A stretch of 64,000 nucleotides of DNA from contig QAOA01000573.1 in the NCBI GenBank assembly GCA_003255065.1, forward strand, positions 9,829 to 73,828, given 5' to 3'. This DNA comes from Cercis canadensis. Taxonomy: Eukaryota; Streptophyta; Magnoliopsida; Fabales; Fabaceae. Numbering within the stretch: the stretch's first letter is position 1; each line of letters begins with the position of its first letter. The translations under genes and the position numbers were made by a program. Below, one piece after another: positions 22,671 to 33,442 of this stretch. The notes beneath the pieces are model-generated. The model searched no databases. It was not told the DNA's origin and was given only the letters and a program-made list of their open reading frames with translations.

Positions 22671-24779
22671 CTAAGATCCCCCCTCCGTTCTGGATAAAGT
22701 CTCTTCCTCGCCGTCGGAAGGGGTATCATAATCCTCCAGCGATACCTCAAGCTTTAAAGCTACATCATCGCCTCCATCATCTTCCTCGCCCTTACTCTCA
22801 TCAACCAGCTGGCCGTCCTTGATCTTCTTGAAGTAAGTCATATGGTCTTCTTTAAGCTCAGGAAATTGTAGTTTTACTTGGCTAGTGGCATGATCGAACC
22901 CTTCTTTGAAGGCAGCAGCATAATTCTGCCCTATCTTCAGCTCGGCACGCTCTCTTTGCCTTTGTTTTGACCGGCGAGCACGGTCAAGCCGGTGAACCAT
23001 CTTGTTCCGTAACTCGCCCTACTATCTTTGTACTTCTTTGGCAACGGAGAGGGTGTGTTCGATTTCTTTGGTACCGGCTTCATGCCGCTCTTCCAGCTCT
23101 TGTATGTCAAGACGGAGCTTCCTATTCTCTGCCTCGACCTTGTCTCGGGCTTCAAGGGCCGAAGCTAATTGTTGAATCTCAAGAGTCTCCTTCTCTTCCC
23201 TCAAAAGCCGGATCTCATCCTCTGCTTTCTTCAGAGCATCTAAAGCCGAATCCTTCTCGACTTGGAGCATTTTCTCTTCATCCCGCAACTTTTGAAGAGT
23301 GGCAAGATCCCCCATCCGTTTCTGCACACCTCGGATCGCGGCAAGGTCTCGAGTGACGTTGGCAAGCAGGTACTTAAGTAGCTGATCCACCGACGACTAG
23401 CTCACCCTGTCAACATCAGCCGTCGGTAGGATGGAGTCAACCCTATCCTAAATAGGAAATCGGGTGTTCCAGAGTGAATGACTCGCATGGGAAAGATTAC
23501 CACTGGCCAGCTAGACAGTAAAAAGGTCTAGAGGTTTGACCTCGGTTGAAGTTTCCTGTCGAGGCCGGCTAGAAGAAGTGCCTGTTCAAGCATGCTCGGA
23601 GTGCGAGGTTTTGTGCTTTTTAGATCCACGTTCTCCCTGATCCCTCCTCCTAAGATCGGCCGAAGGATCCTCTTCTACAGGACGCTTCCCCCGAGCCCTG
23701 TCAGCCGGCACCACCGAAACCGGCTTTGCAGCTATAATCCGAGAGGGCTCAGCTGCGCGGACGGCGGTTTCCTCCACATCCCTGATGATCGGTCCACCTC
23801 TCGGCACCGCCACTCCAAACTTGGCCAGCTTGGATAATCTCACCATCTCGTCTTTGTTGATTCTCTCGTCTGCATGCATAGAAGCCAAAACCAGTTAGTC
23901 ATATTAACAATTATTCTAAAAACAAAAACTACAAGCGGCCAGATACTGACCAATTAAATATTTTGCTTTCAGCTTGACTTGGTTGGATTTGCTGTACGTA
24001 AGCTCGGAAATAATTCCTATAATACAACGAGCTTCTGGATCATATTCATCCATAGAGCGCGCTCGCCCTTTGTTCACATACTGAACCCACCTTAAGGGAA
24101 AACGGGGTTTCCCATACTCGTCCAAAAAGAAGGCCTTATCCGGTCTGGGTACCCCATCTCAGATCGGAACTATTACCCGGAAGAATTGATCCTTCCATCC
24201 CTTAGTCGACTCCTCGAAAAGCTTCATTAAGCACAATCGAGGGCGGCTCGCTACATATATAAAATCCTGGTCTGAATCTTTAACATCTTTTAAAGTAAAA
24301 AAATGGAAAAAGACATCCACTCGGGCGTCTACTGACAGCAAAACACACATGTTCTGAAAAGCTTGGAGAAAACCCCACCCATTCGAATGAAGCTGGGAGG
24401 GAGCTGCATTTATCTTTTGAAAAAAATCTACCTCGAATTCAGTTAGGGGGAGCTCGGCTCTAGCCCTATCCATATATGCTAAGTTAAAAACAAAGAAATC
24501 GTTGTGAGGACAGCTCTCACAGACAAGAGAATCTCGAGGAGATGCCTCCAGATCAAAATGGTGGCAGTTCCAGTCTATCTCGGGGAAATTATCTTTCAGG
24601 TTCTTTATATCTCTAGACCGAATGGAAGACCTAGTAGTCCTAATAGACGATTGGACAAAGAAAGGCACGGAAACCTGAGAAGAGGAAGAAACCCCGACAT
24701 TGTTCCCCCGAGAGCACCCAGGAATGTCTTGGGGAGTTTTATCAGAAGATCCTATATCTTCAAGAAAGAAACTCGCCAA
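22671..24779 (-). pseudogene. antisense ORF of Tat element (Transposase_28-like, coiled coil)
   Basis: Minus-strand gene of about 675 codons, all in one frame once an 81-bp intron (23870-23950) is removed. The N-terminal domain (RARAELPLTEFEVDFFQKINAAP, NGWGFLQAFQNMCVLL, VFFHFFTLKD) resembles the Transposase_28 family found in plant gypsy elements. A basic, charged middle follows (RGKRPVEEDPSADLRRRDQGERGSKKHK), probably nuclear. Then comes a long heptad-like coiled coil (EEKMLQVEKDSALDALKKAEDEIRLLREEKE) and an acidic tail. Nonsense codons at 24159, 23583 and 23016-23021 break it. Function unknown: despite the domain name there is no evidence that it is a transposase. It runs opposite to pol, so it needs its own promoter. 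Confidence 0.72.
23870..23950 (-). other. probable intron in antisense ORF
   Basis: Donor ATTG|GTCAGT and acceptor TGCATGCAG|AC give 81 bases. Splicing joins KYLI to DERINKDEM through a rebuilt Asp codon and removes an in-frame stop. Confidence 0.6.
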
Positions 24780-25230
24780 GAAAGATCTAGTAAAGAATAG
24801 GCAGAGAGGTCTATCTGTTTTAACAAATTCCGAGCTTCGATTTGCTGAAGAGAGTCCCTAAAAGTTCTCTAGTTTTCTCTGACCTAGCCAAACTTTTCAA
24901 ACGTCCTTTTCAAAACTTGGGCGAAATCAGAAACTTACCTATTTATACCATAAGGGATTTTTATCCACCCGTCCAATATCATCTGGATCCTACGGCCAGG
25001 GAATCGCCGTTGTTAACTCGGGAAGTACAAACGTCACATCTGTAACAGCCTTTTTTCGCCTCGAGACACGTGATTTTCGGTAGCCATCATTGCCCTCAAA
25101 CCTACTACTGGTAAAAGTCAAACACGTGGCAAGCTAGAAGAAAATGAAAAGTCATCAGAAAGAAGTCATTTTTATATCGACCTATAACTCGGAGATCGTG
25201 GTTCGGAAATCTGAGCTCTCGAGGGGCAAG
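24780..25230. other. spacer between antisense ORF and 3' LTR
   Basis: Should hold the promoter and leader of the antisense ORF. I see no clear TATA box. It ends in gagctctcgaggggcaag, a weak polypurine tract candidate at about 25218-25230. Confidence 0.45.
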
Positions 25231-25690
25231 TGTAATGGACCATCCCAAAAGCCCAAAAATAGGACAAAGGCCCAACAAACCAGAGGCCCATTTAATTATT
25301 AAAGATACTGGGCGACCCGGTAGCCCATTATGTGACCCGCCAGCTCGCCCTAGGCAAACCGCTAGAAGACCCGAATTTCTCCTATAAATAGCCCCTGCTA
25401 TCAAAGGTGAGGGGATCCGAAAAACTTACTTGATCTACACTATCAGGTCGGAACGAACTAACTAAATCTTCGGAGACCGGAAATAAGAGTCCGGCCCACC
25501 TTTTTTCTATTTCAGGGAACCTCGGTCTTCGCCGACTCCAAAGTACACCGACCTCGAGCGCTACCGACCTTGGCATTAAACCACCTTGGGACTTGACAAC
25601 CTTGGAGATCTCCAAAACCGTCAAGAACCCTCGTCATCTCTAAAGCTTCGCGTGACATAGCCCGACCTGCAACTTAGGCATCGTCAATGA
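25231..25690 (+). repeat. 3' LTR of Tat element (right edge uncertain)
   Basis: Starts TGTAATGGACC after a purine-rich stretch and has a good TATA box (TATAAATAG, 25383-25391) about 150 bp in, as expected for U3. The right end is not certain: a CA at about 25689 (catcgtca) is only a guess, and the partner LTR is outside the window. Confidence 0.55.
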
Positions 25691-25798
25691 TGGTTCCATT
25701 TTCATTCTTTAGAAAGCATGAAGTCTATGGGGACACCCTGTCCTCGTCACGAACATGGCACACTGCAAAGTTTGAACTCCTCTCTTCAATTGAGCTTG

Positions 25799-26912
25799 TT
25801 ACCCTCGCCTTGCAACCTTTGGCTTGCGATGACCTTTGTAGGCATTGCAGATTTCACTTATCAGTGTATCAAATTTCTATACCAGGAAATTAGGGGTTCT
25901 TTAGGGAGAGATATATAATTGCAAAAGAAACACAGATGTGAAATATTATGTTACTAACAGTATAGAATGGTTTGTAATTCACTGTCACCCAAGGTACAAA
26001 TTGATGTGGAGGGTTTAGTCCTTCAGTTTCTTCAGCATTCTGCAGGACAAGCTGCATGGTAATTTTTGTAGAGAGTTCATGAGAGTTTTGTATCAATTGT
26101 ATCCAATTTGAACTCTAAAAGACTCAAATTGATACAACAACTATATTGTGAAACTAACCTCATTCCCATGCCCATTTTGTTAACATGACTGAATAATTTT
26201 TGGATCCAATTTTTGATCCTTGCTGCAAGATACCCAGATTTTTTCATCATACTGCTGCTGTAAGTGAGTCTCAACATAGGAGACGAAGGGAAAACTCTTT
26301 TCCTGCATCAGAGTCATAAGTATTACGGGTTCATCAATAGAAAACAGACATAGATGTTAATAGAATATTTGATGTCTCTTACCAGTGGCCAAGCATCAAG
26401 GGCACATGCTTCTATGGTATTATAGTAGCACTCATGAGCACCATGCTACACATTTTGAAACCAAATAAAGAAAAAATCAAATCAGAGAAATGATTAACAA
26501 TGTCAAACATGCTAAGTGAAAATATACTAAACAACTTCAAAAGGATTTTCTTTATAGAGTTATTGACCTAGACGAGGATGAAACTAAGGTGGCACGGAAA
26601 TGGGACTTGGCAAACAATAGTGTTGTTTTTGGGGCCTTGTCTTTGAGCATTGCCATGGGGCACTAGATGGAGGTTGATAATGGCCATCAGATCCTTCTTC
26701 TTATAGAGATCTGCAAGATCAGTCACTACAAACTGCTGACAACCTGGGCAGAGAGATTCATAATACAGAGAAAGATTGACCTTTTCATTGTACCCATGGT
26801 GCCCATCTTCAGTTTTATTGTTTAACTCAAAAGAAGAATGAGATGGACTGATGGTCATCAAAAGAAGAGAAATCCCAAGAAAGAGGGAGGAAAACAAACG
26901 AGGTGAGGCCAT
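25799..26912 (-). pseudogene. GILT-type thiol reductase copy 1, one nonsense codon
   Basis: Gamma-interferon-inducible lysosomal thiol reductase family, known for reducing disulfides in secretory or vacuolar compartments. Five exons, all with GT-AG borders and kept frame: 26607-26912, 26383-26445, 26159-26302, 25959-26051 and 25799-25876, for about 227 codons. Seen: a signal peptide (MASPRLFSSLFLGISLLLM), the redox motif CPGC in LYYESLCPGCQQF, HGAHECYYNTIEACALDAWP, LNPPHQFVPWVTVN and ICNAYKGHRKP. In exon 3 the expected Cys-Tyr before the NGHGNE motif reads Cys-TAA (26180-26182); copy 2 has Cys-Tyr there. The first donor is weak (CAA|GTCCC). With one lesion it may be a recent pseudogene, an assembly error, or make a protein cut at about codon 163. 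Confidence 0.85.
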
Positions 26913-26975
26913 TTCTTTGAGCTTATGGTTTGTTGAAGGTTTTAATTGAAGGTAAATCACCTGAAGTTAGTGGAT

Positions 26976-26986
26976 CTTTATATAGG
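26976..26986 (-). promoter_or_regulatory. TATA box of GILT copy 1
   Basis: The minus strand reads CCTATATAAAG, about 65 bp upstream of the ATG at 26912, a normal distance for a plant core promoter. The matching region above copy 2 has no such TATA. Confidence 0.6.
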
Positions 26987-27313
26987 CATTCGGGAAGCCA
27001 ATAGCATTCTCTACTCTGGCTAAAAATTTGTCTTGTGTGATTGAATGCAATTAAGATATTCCCAAATCTCACTAGTTGAAGCAGAGTAAGGACTGTGTAT
27101 AAGACAAAAAAAATAGATTAAGATTTAACTTAGTAATTACAAGAATACAAATCTTCAACCACTACCATCTTCTATCGCTTCTGAGTAGAAATTTTAGCAA
27201 GCTATACATAATCCTTGACATAAGAGGAAATGATAACACAGCTGAGTAGTCACCCACTTGTAAGAGGACTTTATACATTGTTTCTTTTTAATCCTTTCTT
27301 CTATTCTTGTATA
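26987..27313. other. GILT copy 1 upstream region
   Basis: The first 100 bases align with the region upstream of GILT copy 2 (shared cttgtgtgattgaatg and cactagttgaagca/cactattttaatca), so the duplication included the promoter. Nothing else is recognised up to 27313. Confidence 0.55.
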
Positions 27314-27863
27314 TGTCACAACGTACCCGAAGACCGCTACGACACGAATAGTGAAATAAAAAGAGATTTTGTTTTTCGAAATGAAAACTCTAGAATCGCC
27401 ACTAATTGTATTAAAAATTGGAGAACAATTAAAAAATTCCTTTTATTTCCAAAATTTAGTCTACGAACCAAAGAGAGTTCGAGAGTCTGTTTGTGCGTGA
27501 GGAAAGTGTTAGGCACCCCACAGCACCTGTCTAAAAGACAGTTACCCAAAATTAACCGTGCAAATCATAAAATGACCAAAAGACGTATTTTATTCATCCC
27601 TATGAAAATATGCTGATATTTACAAGTTTAAAACAAAGAGCAAAATAAAATATTTACAAAAGTGGGTTCACCCTATAATCAAGTAAAGTGGAGTGGCATT
27701 GAACCAAAAAAAAAAAAAGTGGCTTAGAGCCCTTGACTTTTATCTTTTCTTAAAAACTAGAAATTAAATGAAAATGGGAAGTTATTAGAAAGTTGGACTT
27801 GACTCGCTTCTCCTCGAATGCTTACATACCCCTTGAATGGGATCAAAGTCAGCGTAGTTCACT

Positions 27864-27876
<13 letters not shown>

Positions 27877-27915
<39 letters not shown>
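27877..27915. repeat. (TA)n microsatellite
   Basis: About 19 TA units flanked by an A run on the left and a T run on the right (27866-27926). Confidence 0.9.
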
Positions 27916-27923
<8 letters not shown>

Positions 27924-28106
27924 TTTGAAAGAGAGATTTTGAGAAAATGAATCAATCTCAATTCTAGCTCAAAACCTATAAGTCCTTATAGAGAGCATGC
28001 AAAAAGAGATTATAACAAAGTATTAAACATTTTTAACAAACACTCTCTAGGAAGAAAATTAAATGTGCAATACATGAGGATGCAGATCTTATATCATATA
28101 TATCTA

Positions 28107-28444
28107 GAGTAAAACCTCTTTTTGGTCCCTGAAAAATTCAACGATTGACAAGTTAGTCCCCCAAAAATGTTCGCTGACAATTTCGTCCTCAAATTATGGT
28201 TTCGTACGACAAATTAGTCCTCGAATTATATTCACTGACAATTTCGTCCTTGAATTCTGGTTCCGTACGACAAATTAGTTCTCAGTTGAGGACTAATTCG
28301 AGGACTAAATTGTCAGCGAAGATAATTCGATGACTAATTTGTCGTACGGAACCATAATTCGAGGACAAAATTATCAGCGAACATTTTTAGGGGACTAACT
28401 TGTCAATCGCTGAATTTTTCAGGGACTAAAAAGGAGTTTAACTC
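28107..28444. mobile_element. Mutator-type foldback MITE with 9-bp target duplication
   Basis: A 338-bp element whose halves are inverted repeats almost end to end: gagtaaaacctctttttggtccctg at the left, and gagttaaactcctttttagtccctg as the complement at the right. It is flanked by perfect 9-bp direct repeats atatatcta (28098-28106 and 28445-28453). A 9-bp duplication with long terminal inverted repeats is the Mutator signature. It is noncoding, so movement needed a transposase from elsewhere. Confidence 0.9.
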
Positions 28445-29510
28445 ATATATCTATTAGGCAAGAAAATAAATATGTAATGCATGGTGCAATTAACGCGACC
28501 TAAGTCCTTCTACCTGTTCTTCGCATATGATGCCATCTGGGGTGGCGTTTATCCTTACTTAAGAATGATAGGGTGAGCCACCTGATATGCAGATAGATCG
28601 CCCTATCCCTCCATGATAGGCCTATAGAAACTACGTGACAGATATATATTATATGAATGCACATGTGTGGTTTTACAAAATTATACAATTGTTTGAGGAG
28701 AGGGAATTAAAATACAATTATGAAATAAAATAAAATAAAAATGATCCTCTAGTCCAGCATCTCCCACTTGTCTCCGAACTTCCAGTTCAAAATGGAGCTC
28801 CATTTGCCTCACATAGACTCGCCAAAATCAATATAGCAAGAAAAATGACTCAAGGAAATATCAAATCACAAAAAAAATGAGAAGAAAGTTAGATGACGAT
28901 ATAAAAAAAGAAACAACTTAAACAAACATTACCATTAAAATAAATTTTTGGCAGGAATAGACTAACATCCGATGAAAGGCTACGCAAAAATAAGAAAATA
29001 AAATCCACAAAATAACATCTATAGAGCCAAAAGGCAACAAGTGAACCAATTAACCACAACAAAGCAGTAAGTGAACCATTTAAACACAATAGAGCAGCAA
29101 TTATTTTTCCAAGACGAAATGATGCACAATTAGAGCCTATGACAGCCCCTAAGATGGGTCAAAATAATGCTAAAGCAGCCAAGAAAAATAATGCATGAAA
29201 CAGTCCCTTAAACCAATAAAAATAGCACCATGAAGTATACAAAACAGCCAATAAAATGACATGAAACAACCTTTAAATGATGCAGAAATAGCCAGTAAAA
29301 CAAGACCAGAAACAGTCTAAAAAATGCAAAAATAGCATGGAGAATATGCAGAAATAACCTTAAAACGATGGACATGACAGTGAACCAAAAGACATTGATA
29401 TTATACTAAGTAATCTGTAACAAGAACAAAAAAATGTGCAGAGGAGTAAGTCAAGGCTCAAATTTAATCAAATTAGAGAGGAATTTAGAAATGAAACAAA
29501 AGCAAACCAC
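28445..29510. other. noncoding interior of the 4.86-kb element
   Basis: No gene seen. 28860-29470 is A-rich with loose repeats (aaaacagccaataaaatgacatgaaacaacc-like units). Confidence 0.5.
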
Positions 29511-30051
29511 CAAAGATACAACAATGGTGCATCAACTAGAAATTGACTTGACCCAAATGCAAAGCTATGCTATTTCCCTTTTGATAAAGCCCAACATAAC
29601 ATAAGACATATTTCCAAGAAGAATTCTCTAATTCTCCTTCATGAATAAGTCATTTGAGCTTTCCACATAACCAATTATACCCATATGCTTGGATATAGTG
29701 ATCATAGGATGGTATCAATGTCCAAAACTTTCTAACACATCCGTGGGACAGCCATCACATATATATAAATTAAGTGCAATCCCCAAAAGACACAACATGG
29801 TGCATCAACTAGAAATTGACTTGATCCAAATGCAAAGCTATGTTATTTCCCTTTTGATAAAGCCCACCATAACATAAGACATATTTCCAAGAAGAATTCT
29901 CTAATTCTCCTTCATGAATAAGTCATTTGAACTTTCCTCAAAACCAATTATACCCATATATTTGGATATAGTGATCATGGGATGATATTAATGTCCAAAA
30001 CTTTCTAACACATCTGTGGGACAGCCATCACATATATAAATTAAGTGCAAA
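29511..30051. repeat. tandem duplication, two units of about 270 bp
   Basis: 29511-29784 and 29785-30051 share gtgcatcaactagaaattgactt through acagccatcacatatata, with about 10-15 differences. A weaker pair sits at 30170-30235 and 30345-30425 (atatgtcttat...tagctcc). Confidence 0.85.
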
Positions 30052-31770
30052 CCAAACTTAGTAAAAGTCCAAAGAATTCATATACTCATTAGTTAACCAA
30101 AACAGCTCTGTTTGAATCAATACTGAGAGCAAACTTGACATGCAAAAATTCTAAAAATTAAGTACAATGAAGAAATATGTCTTATTATTCTAAAGAGATG
30201 AGAAACAGTTAAATCGGAGCTACGTAGCTCCATAAAGAATTAAAAGACTACATGCTGCCAGATAAAAACAACAAGCCTGAAGAAGCAGAAAAAAAACAAA
30301 CAACTTTAAATTCGAACTGGGAGCAGGGGAGACAATGAAAAAATCTGAAAATTATACACCATGGAGATATATGTCTTATGGTTCTAATGGGACAAACATC
30401 AATTAAATCCGAGTCCTATAGCTCCAAAAATTAATGAAACACTGAGGACTGCCAGACAGAACCGAGAATGTGTAAATCAAATGCCTTTGATGCATCAATT
30501 CACACCCAAATTCATACCAAATGCCTTAAATCATAGTAAAATAAAAGAACAGCAAGTGTACAAAAAGAAAAGCCAAAATAACACTTAAGTGTTATGTTCA
30601 ATGACTTAATCTAGCCATAAGCATAATTAACAAGGCAAATTAACCCAATCTGCAGAGATGATTTGGCTGCACTCAACAATGGCTCAAACTTATTCAAGTT
30701 ATGCATAATAAAATGAGTAACACAAACCTCAAATTTTGTAATAAAAGATGTCATGAGAGAAACAAAAGAGCTCCAGTAATGTGCCATAAAAATCATAGAG
30801 AAACACAAAAAAGAACAAAAAAAGAACTGAAGGTCATTTACTACTTTCAAAAAAATATAAACCAAAAAAAAAACAATCATAAAAGTTCAACACCCAACCT
30901 CAAGATAAAGACAATATAGTGGCACTAAAAGAACCCATCAGCAGATGAAAGAAATGCATTGTACTCCAAAACATAATGGTACTCCAATAGGATCAAAAGA
31001 AATAGAAATGGGAACCAAAAATAGGAAATCTCCACATTATATATTAACAGAGCAAAATACTTCAATCACAAAATTAGCCAATGCAAATATTTGACATTCT
31101 ATCATCAACAAAACCAAAACAAACACGTTGAAACAATGGGAAAATATCAACCTAATCTAGTAGTCCCAAAATTACTCAAGAATCCCATGGAATACACTTA
31201 GCAGACACCTTAATCTCAAAGAAAACAAAAAGAGTAAAGGAAACAAGGAAAGTAGAAAACGATCTAGTAAAAGAGGATAGGGGAGAAGGATTTTGACCTT
31301 AAATTCCCCAAGCACTCCTTAGAACTACCAACTTCTCCTCTTTCTCGAACTACCTTGTATGCTTTCTCTTTTTCTGCTCAAGTTTTTCTGCTCCTTTGGG
31401 TTTATGCCTTCTTCTTTGTGATTTTTCTTTTGCTTTGTTCTCTGCCTCTCAAGAAAATGCTCTCTCCTCTATTAAAGACCCTCTCACCCTCTCTCTACCT
31501 CTACTCTCTCATGAAGACCCATCATCAAAAGAATCCCTCTTTACTTTTTTTTTTAATTTCCTTTGCACCTACCTAGAACTTTCCTTGCTCTTTCCTAGCA
31601 ATTTCTTCTTTGCTCACTCCCCTCTCACTACTCTCTCACGTGGGCTCTCTAAACAATAATCCTCCTTTTACTTTTTTTTTTTTTATTTCTTTTTGCACAT
31701 GCCTGGAACTTTCCTTGCACCTTCCTAATCTCTTTTTTTGTCTTTTTGTGAAAAAGTCTCACACACCTCA

Positions 31771-31772
<2 letters not shown>
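30052..31772. other. noncoding interior, pyrimidine-rich right part
   Basis: No gene. 31330-31760 is CT-rich with two related blocks (cctctttact...tagaactttccttgctctttcctagc and cctccttttac...tggaactttccttgcaccttcctaat). Apparent ORFs there are simple-sequence artefacts. Confidence 0.5.
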
Positions 31773-31817
<45 letters not shown>

Positions 31818-31820
31818 NTT
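31773..31820. repeat. poly-T run with one N
   Basis: About 45 T with an N at 31818, so the true length is uncertain. Confidence 0.9.
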
Positions 31821-32310
31821 TTATCTTCTTTTGTTTTTTAATTTCTTTTATTGTCTTGTTGTGTCTCTAATTGCATCTCATTTCAAATCCATTGCCCACA
31901 AAAAGCCTTTGGTTTCTAGAGCAACACATAAAATTTATTTTTTCAAAAATAACCCTATGGATTAAAAATACTAAAAAAAAGCCATATCTAAAGCATGAAA
32001 ATAAAGTAAAATAATAGGCTATAGGTTGAGAAAAAGAAATATTTTTTTTGTCTATTTAAATGGACTTGAAACAAAAATTGAATTTAAAAATGAACACACA
32101 TATATTATTTATTTATTTTTATGAAAAATAAAGTCCAATCAAAAAATTTTCCCAGACAAAAATCGGTGTCTACAATATAGTAGGATAAATATTACATATT
32201 TCTATTTATAAGAAAGGTTTGATGCTTGTCTTAAAAAGAACTTATTTATTGCGCAACAACTTTTAGAAATATTTTAAGCCTGATATGAATTTACAAATTT
32301 AGAGGATTTT

Positions 32311-32446
32311 TTTAATTTTTTTTGTGCACTGAGACTACACAATAAAAGTAGCCTATCTCATCCGAAAATTTCATCCCACTTGTAGTCAATAGGATTGAAC
32401 CCGACATCTCTTCCTTAAAATACTAAGTGCTTAACCTCTTGAAGAC
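32311..32446 (-). mobile_element. tRNA-derived SINE, copy 1
   Basis: On the minus strand it has an A-box-like AGAGGTTAAGCACTTAG (about 32421-32438) and a perfect B box GGTTCAATCC (32391-32401). A body with GATAGGCTACTTTTATTGTGTAGTCT follows, and an A-rich tail. It aligns with 41927-42063, showing a family rather than a chance match. Borders are approximate. Confidence 0.7.
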
Positions 32447-32780
32447 AGAGAATTTATTCAATATGATTCTAGTTTCATATGTCCTTTTTGTATGGTAATT
32501 AAGAAGTCAAATATTTTTTTTTTGTTTCCTATCGAATAGTAGAGAGTAGTCTATATAGACCATAAGGATAATTCCTATATATAAAAGTGAAATTAAAGAT
32601 GTTGGTTGAAAAATTGATAGAGTGAAACCACTTTTGACATGACAGATACAAGGAGCATTGCTTCATATCCATAGAGAGATTGAAGTATAGCGAGATAATC
32701 ACACCCATATCTTTTTCTGGCTTCAAGGTCTAACTTTTTTTTTTAAAAAAAAAAAAAATTGCTTGGTAACATTTCCTTTT

Positions 32781-33273
32781 TGTGCTTGCTTATGAGCTAT
32801 CTCCCACTAAAGATGGGAGGTAGTGCTACATCCCTCTTTATCGGGAGAGATTCACATCTCAATTTTGGTGTCATTGTAAAGATCTTGAAAAATTGAGTAA
32901 CGTAGTGTGTTCTAGAATAATTAATTTTCTATAAAATGCATAAACATAGTGATACAAGAAATGTGTATGAAAATATATTAAAATATTATTAAATGTTTTG
33001 ACTCTGTTAAACTCAAATTTTATCAACTATTTAGATTTCAGGAATACAATGGACAACTCAACTTTTTGAGATTTTCGCAATAACACTAAAATCAAGACGT
33101 GGGTCCCTCTAATAGGAGGGATGTAGCACTACCTCCCACTTTTAGTGGGAGGTAGCTTAGCAAGCACCTTTTGAGATTTTCACAATGACACTAAAATCAA
33201 GACGTGGGTCCCTTTAATAGGAGGGATGTAGCACTACCTCCCATTTTTAGTGGGATGTAGCTTAGCAAGCACC
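32781..33273. mobile_element. foldback MITE with duplicated right arm
   Basis: Left arm from 32781 (gtgcttgct...ctcccactaaagatgggaggtagtgctacatccctc) is the inverse of the right arm ending at 33168 (gagggatgtagcactacctccca...agcaagcacc), about 115 bp each. The right arm is repeated in tandem, ending at 33273 (105-bp period). No target duplication is clear beyond TTTT. It is noncoding. Confidence 0.75.
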
Positions 33274-33442
33274 TTTTCTTTAATGTTGAAATGATTAAAG
33301 GAGTCAAGATTGAAATACCAAAATACACTTATGTGTATCTTGAAAGCTACTAGAATCCGCCAATGTGCAAAAGCCTTACATAAAGTCGGTTAGGGAACTA
33401 ATATTATGGTGACAACTTAATATATTACTAGAAAATTAAAGT

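Larger units (their letters stand above)
20299..25690 (+). mobile_element. Tat-lineage Ty3/gypsy element, 3' half
   Basis: Plus-strand remnant holding an additional RNase H domain, integrase, a tandem-repeat 3' region, an antisense ORF and a 3' LTR. This order, with an extra ORF between integrase and 3' LTR in antisense, is described for the Tat lineage (Ogre, Retand, Grande). Its gag and RT must lie beyond the left end of the Athila array inserted into it. Its right end lies about 100 bp past the GILT copy 1 stop codon. Confidence 0.8.
27314..32174. mobile_element. 4.86-kb solo-LTR-like element, probably Ogre/Tat type
   Basis: Begins TGTCACAACGTACCCGAAG and ends GGTGTCTACA, with flanks gtata and atata (4 of 5 match) as a possible target duplication. 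There is no coding region. From memory of the lineage, very long LTRs ending in TCTACA are typical of Ogre-type Tat elements, and the stretch after the start (cgccactaa..., gtgttaggcacccc) resembles plant LTR sequence. No second LTR or primer site is seen, so a solo LTR fits best. The orientation is taken as plus only from the TGT...ACA reading. It carries later insertions and internal duplications. Confidence 0.5.

Noticed and set aside
22671..24779. Antisense ORF as a host gene
   Set aside because: It lies between Tat integrase and the Tat 3' LTR, the known site for extra ORFs of this lineage, and has a Transposase_28-like domain.
31355..31965. ORFs at 31355-31965 as membrane proteins
   Set aside because: Produced by CT-rich repeats and a poly-T run including an N; no conserved sequence.
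32391..32438. A true tRNA gene
   Set aside because: A and B boxes are present but no cloverleaf can be drawn. The unit has a shared 3' body and recurs at 41927, so it is a SINE.
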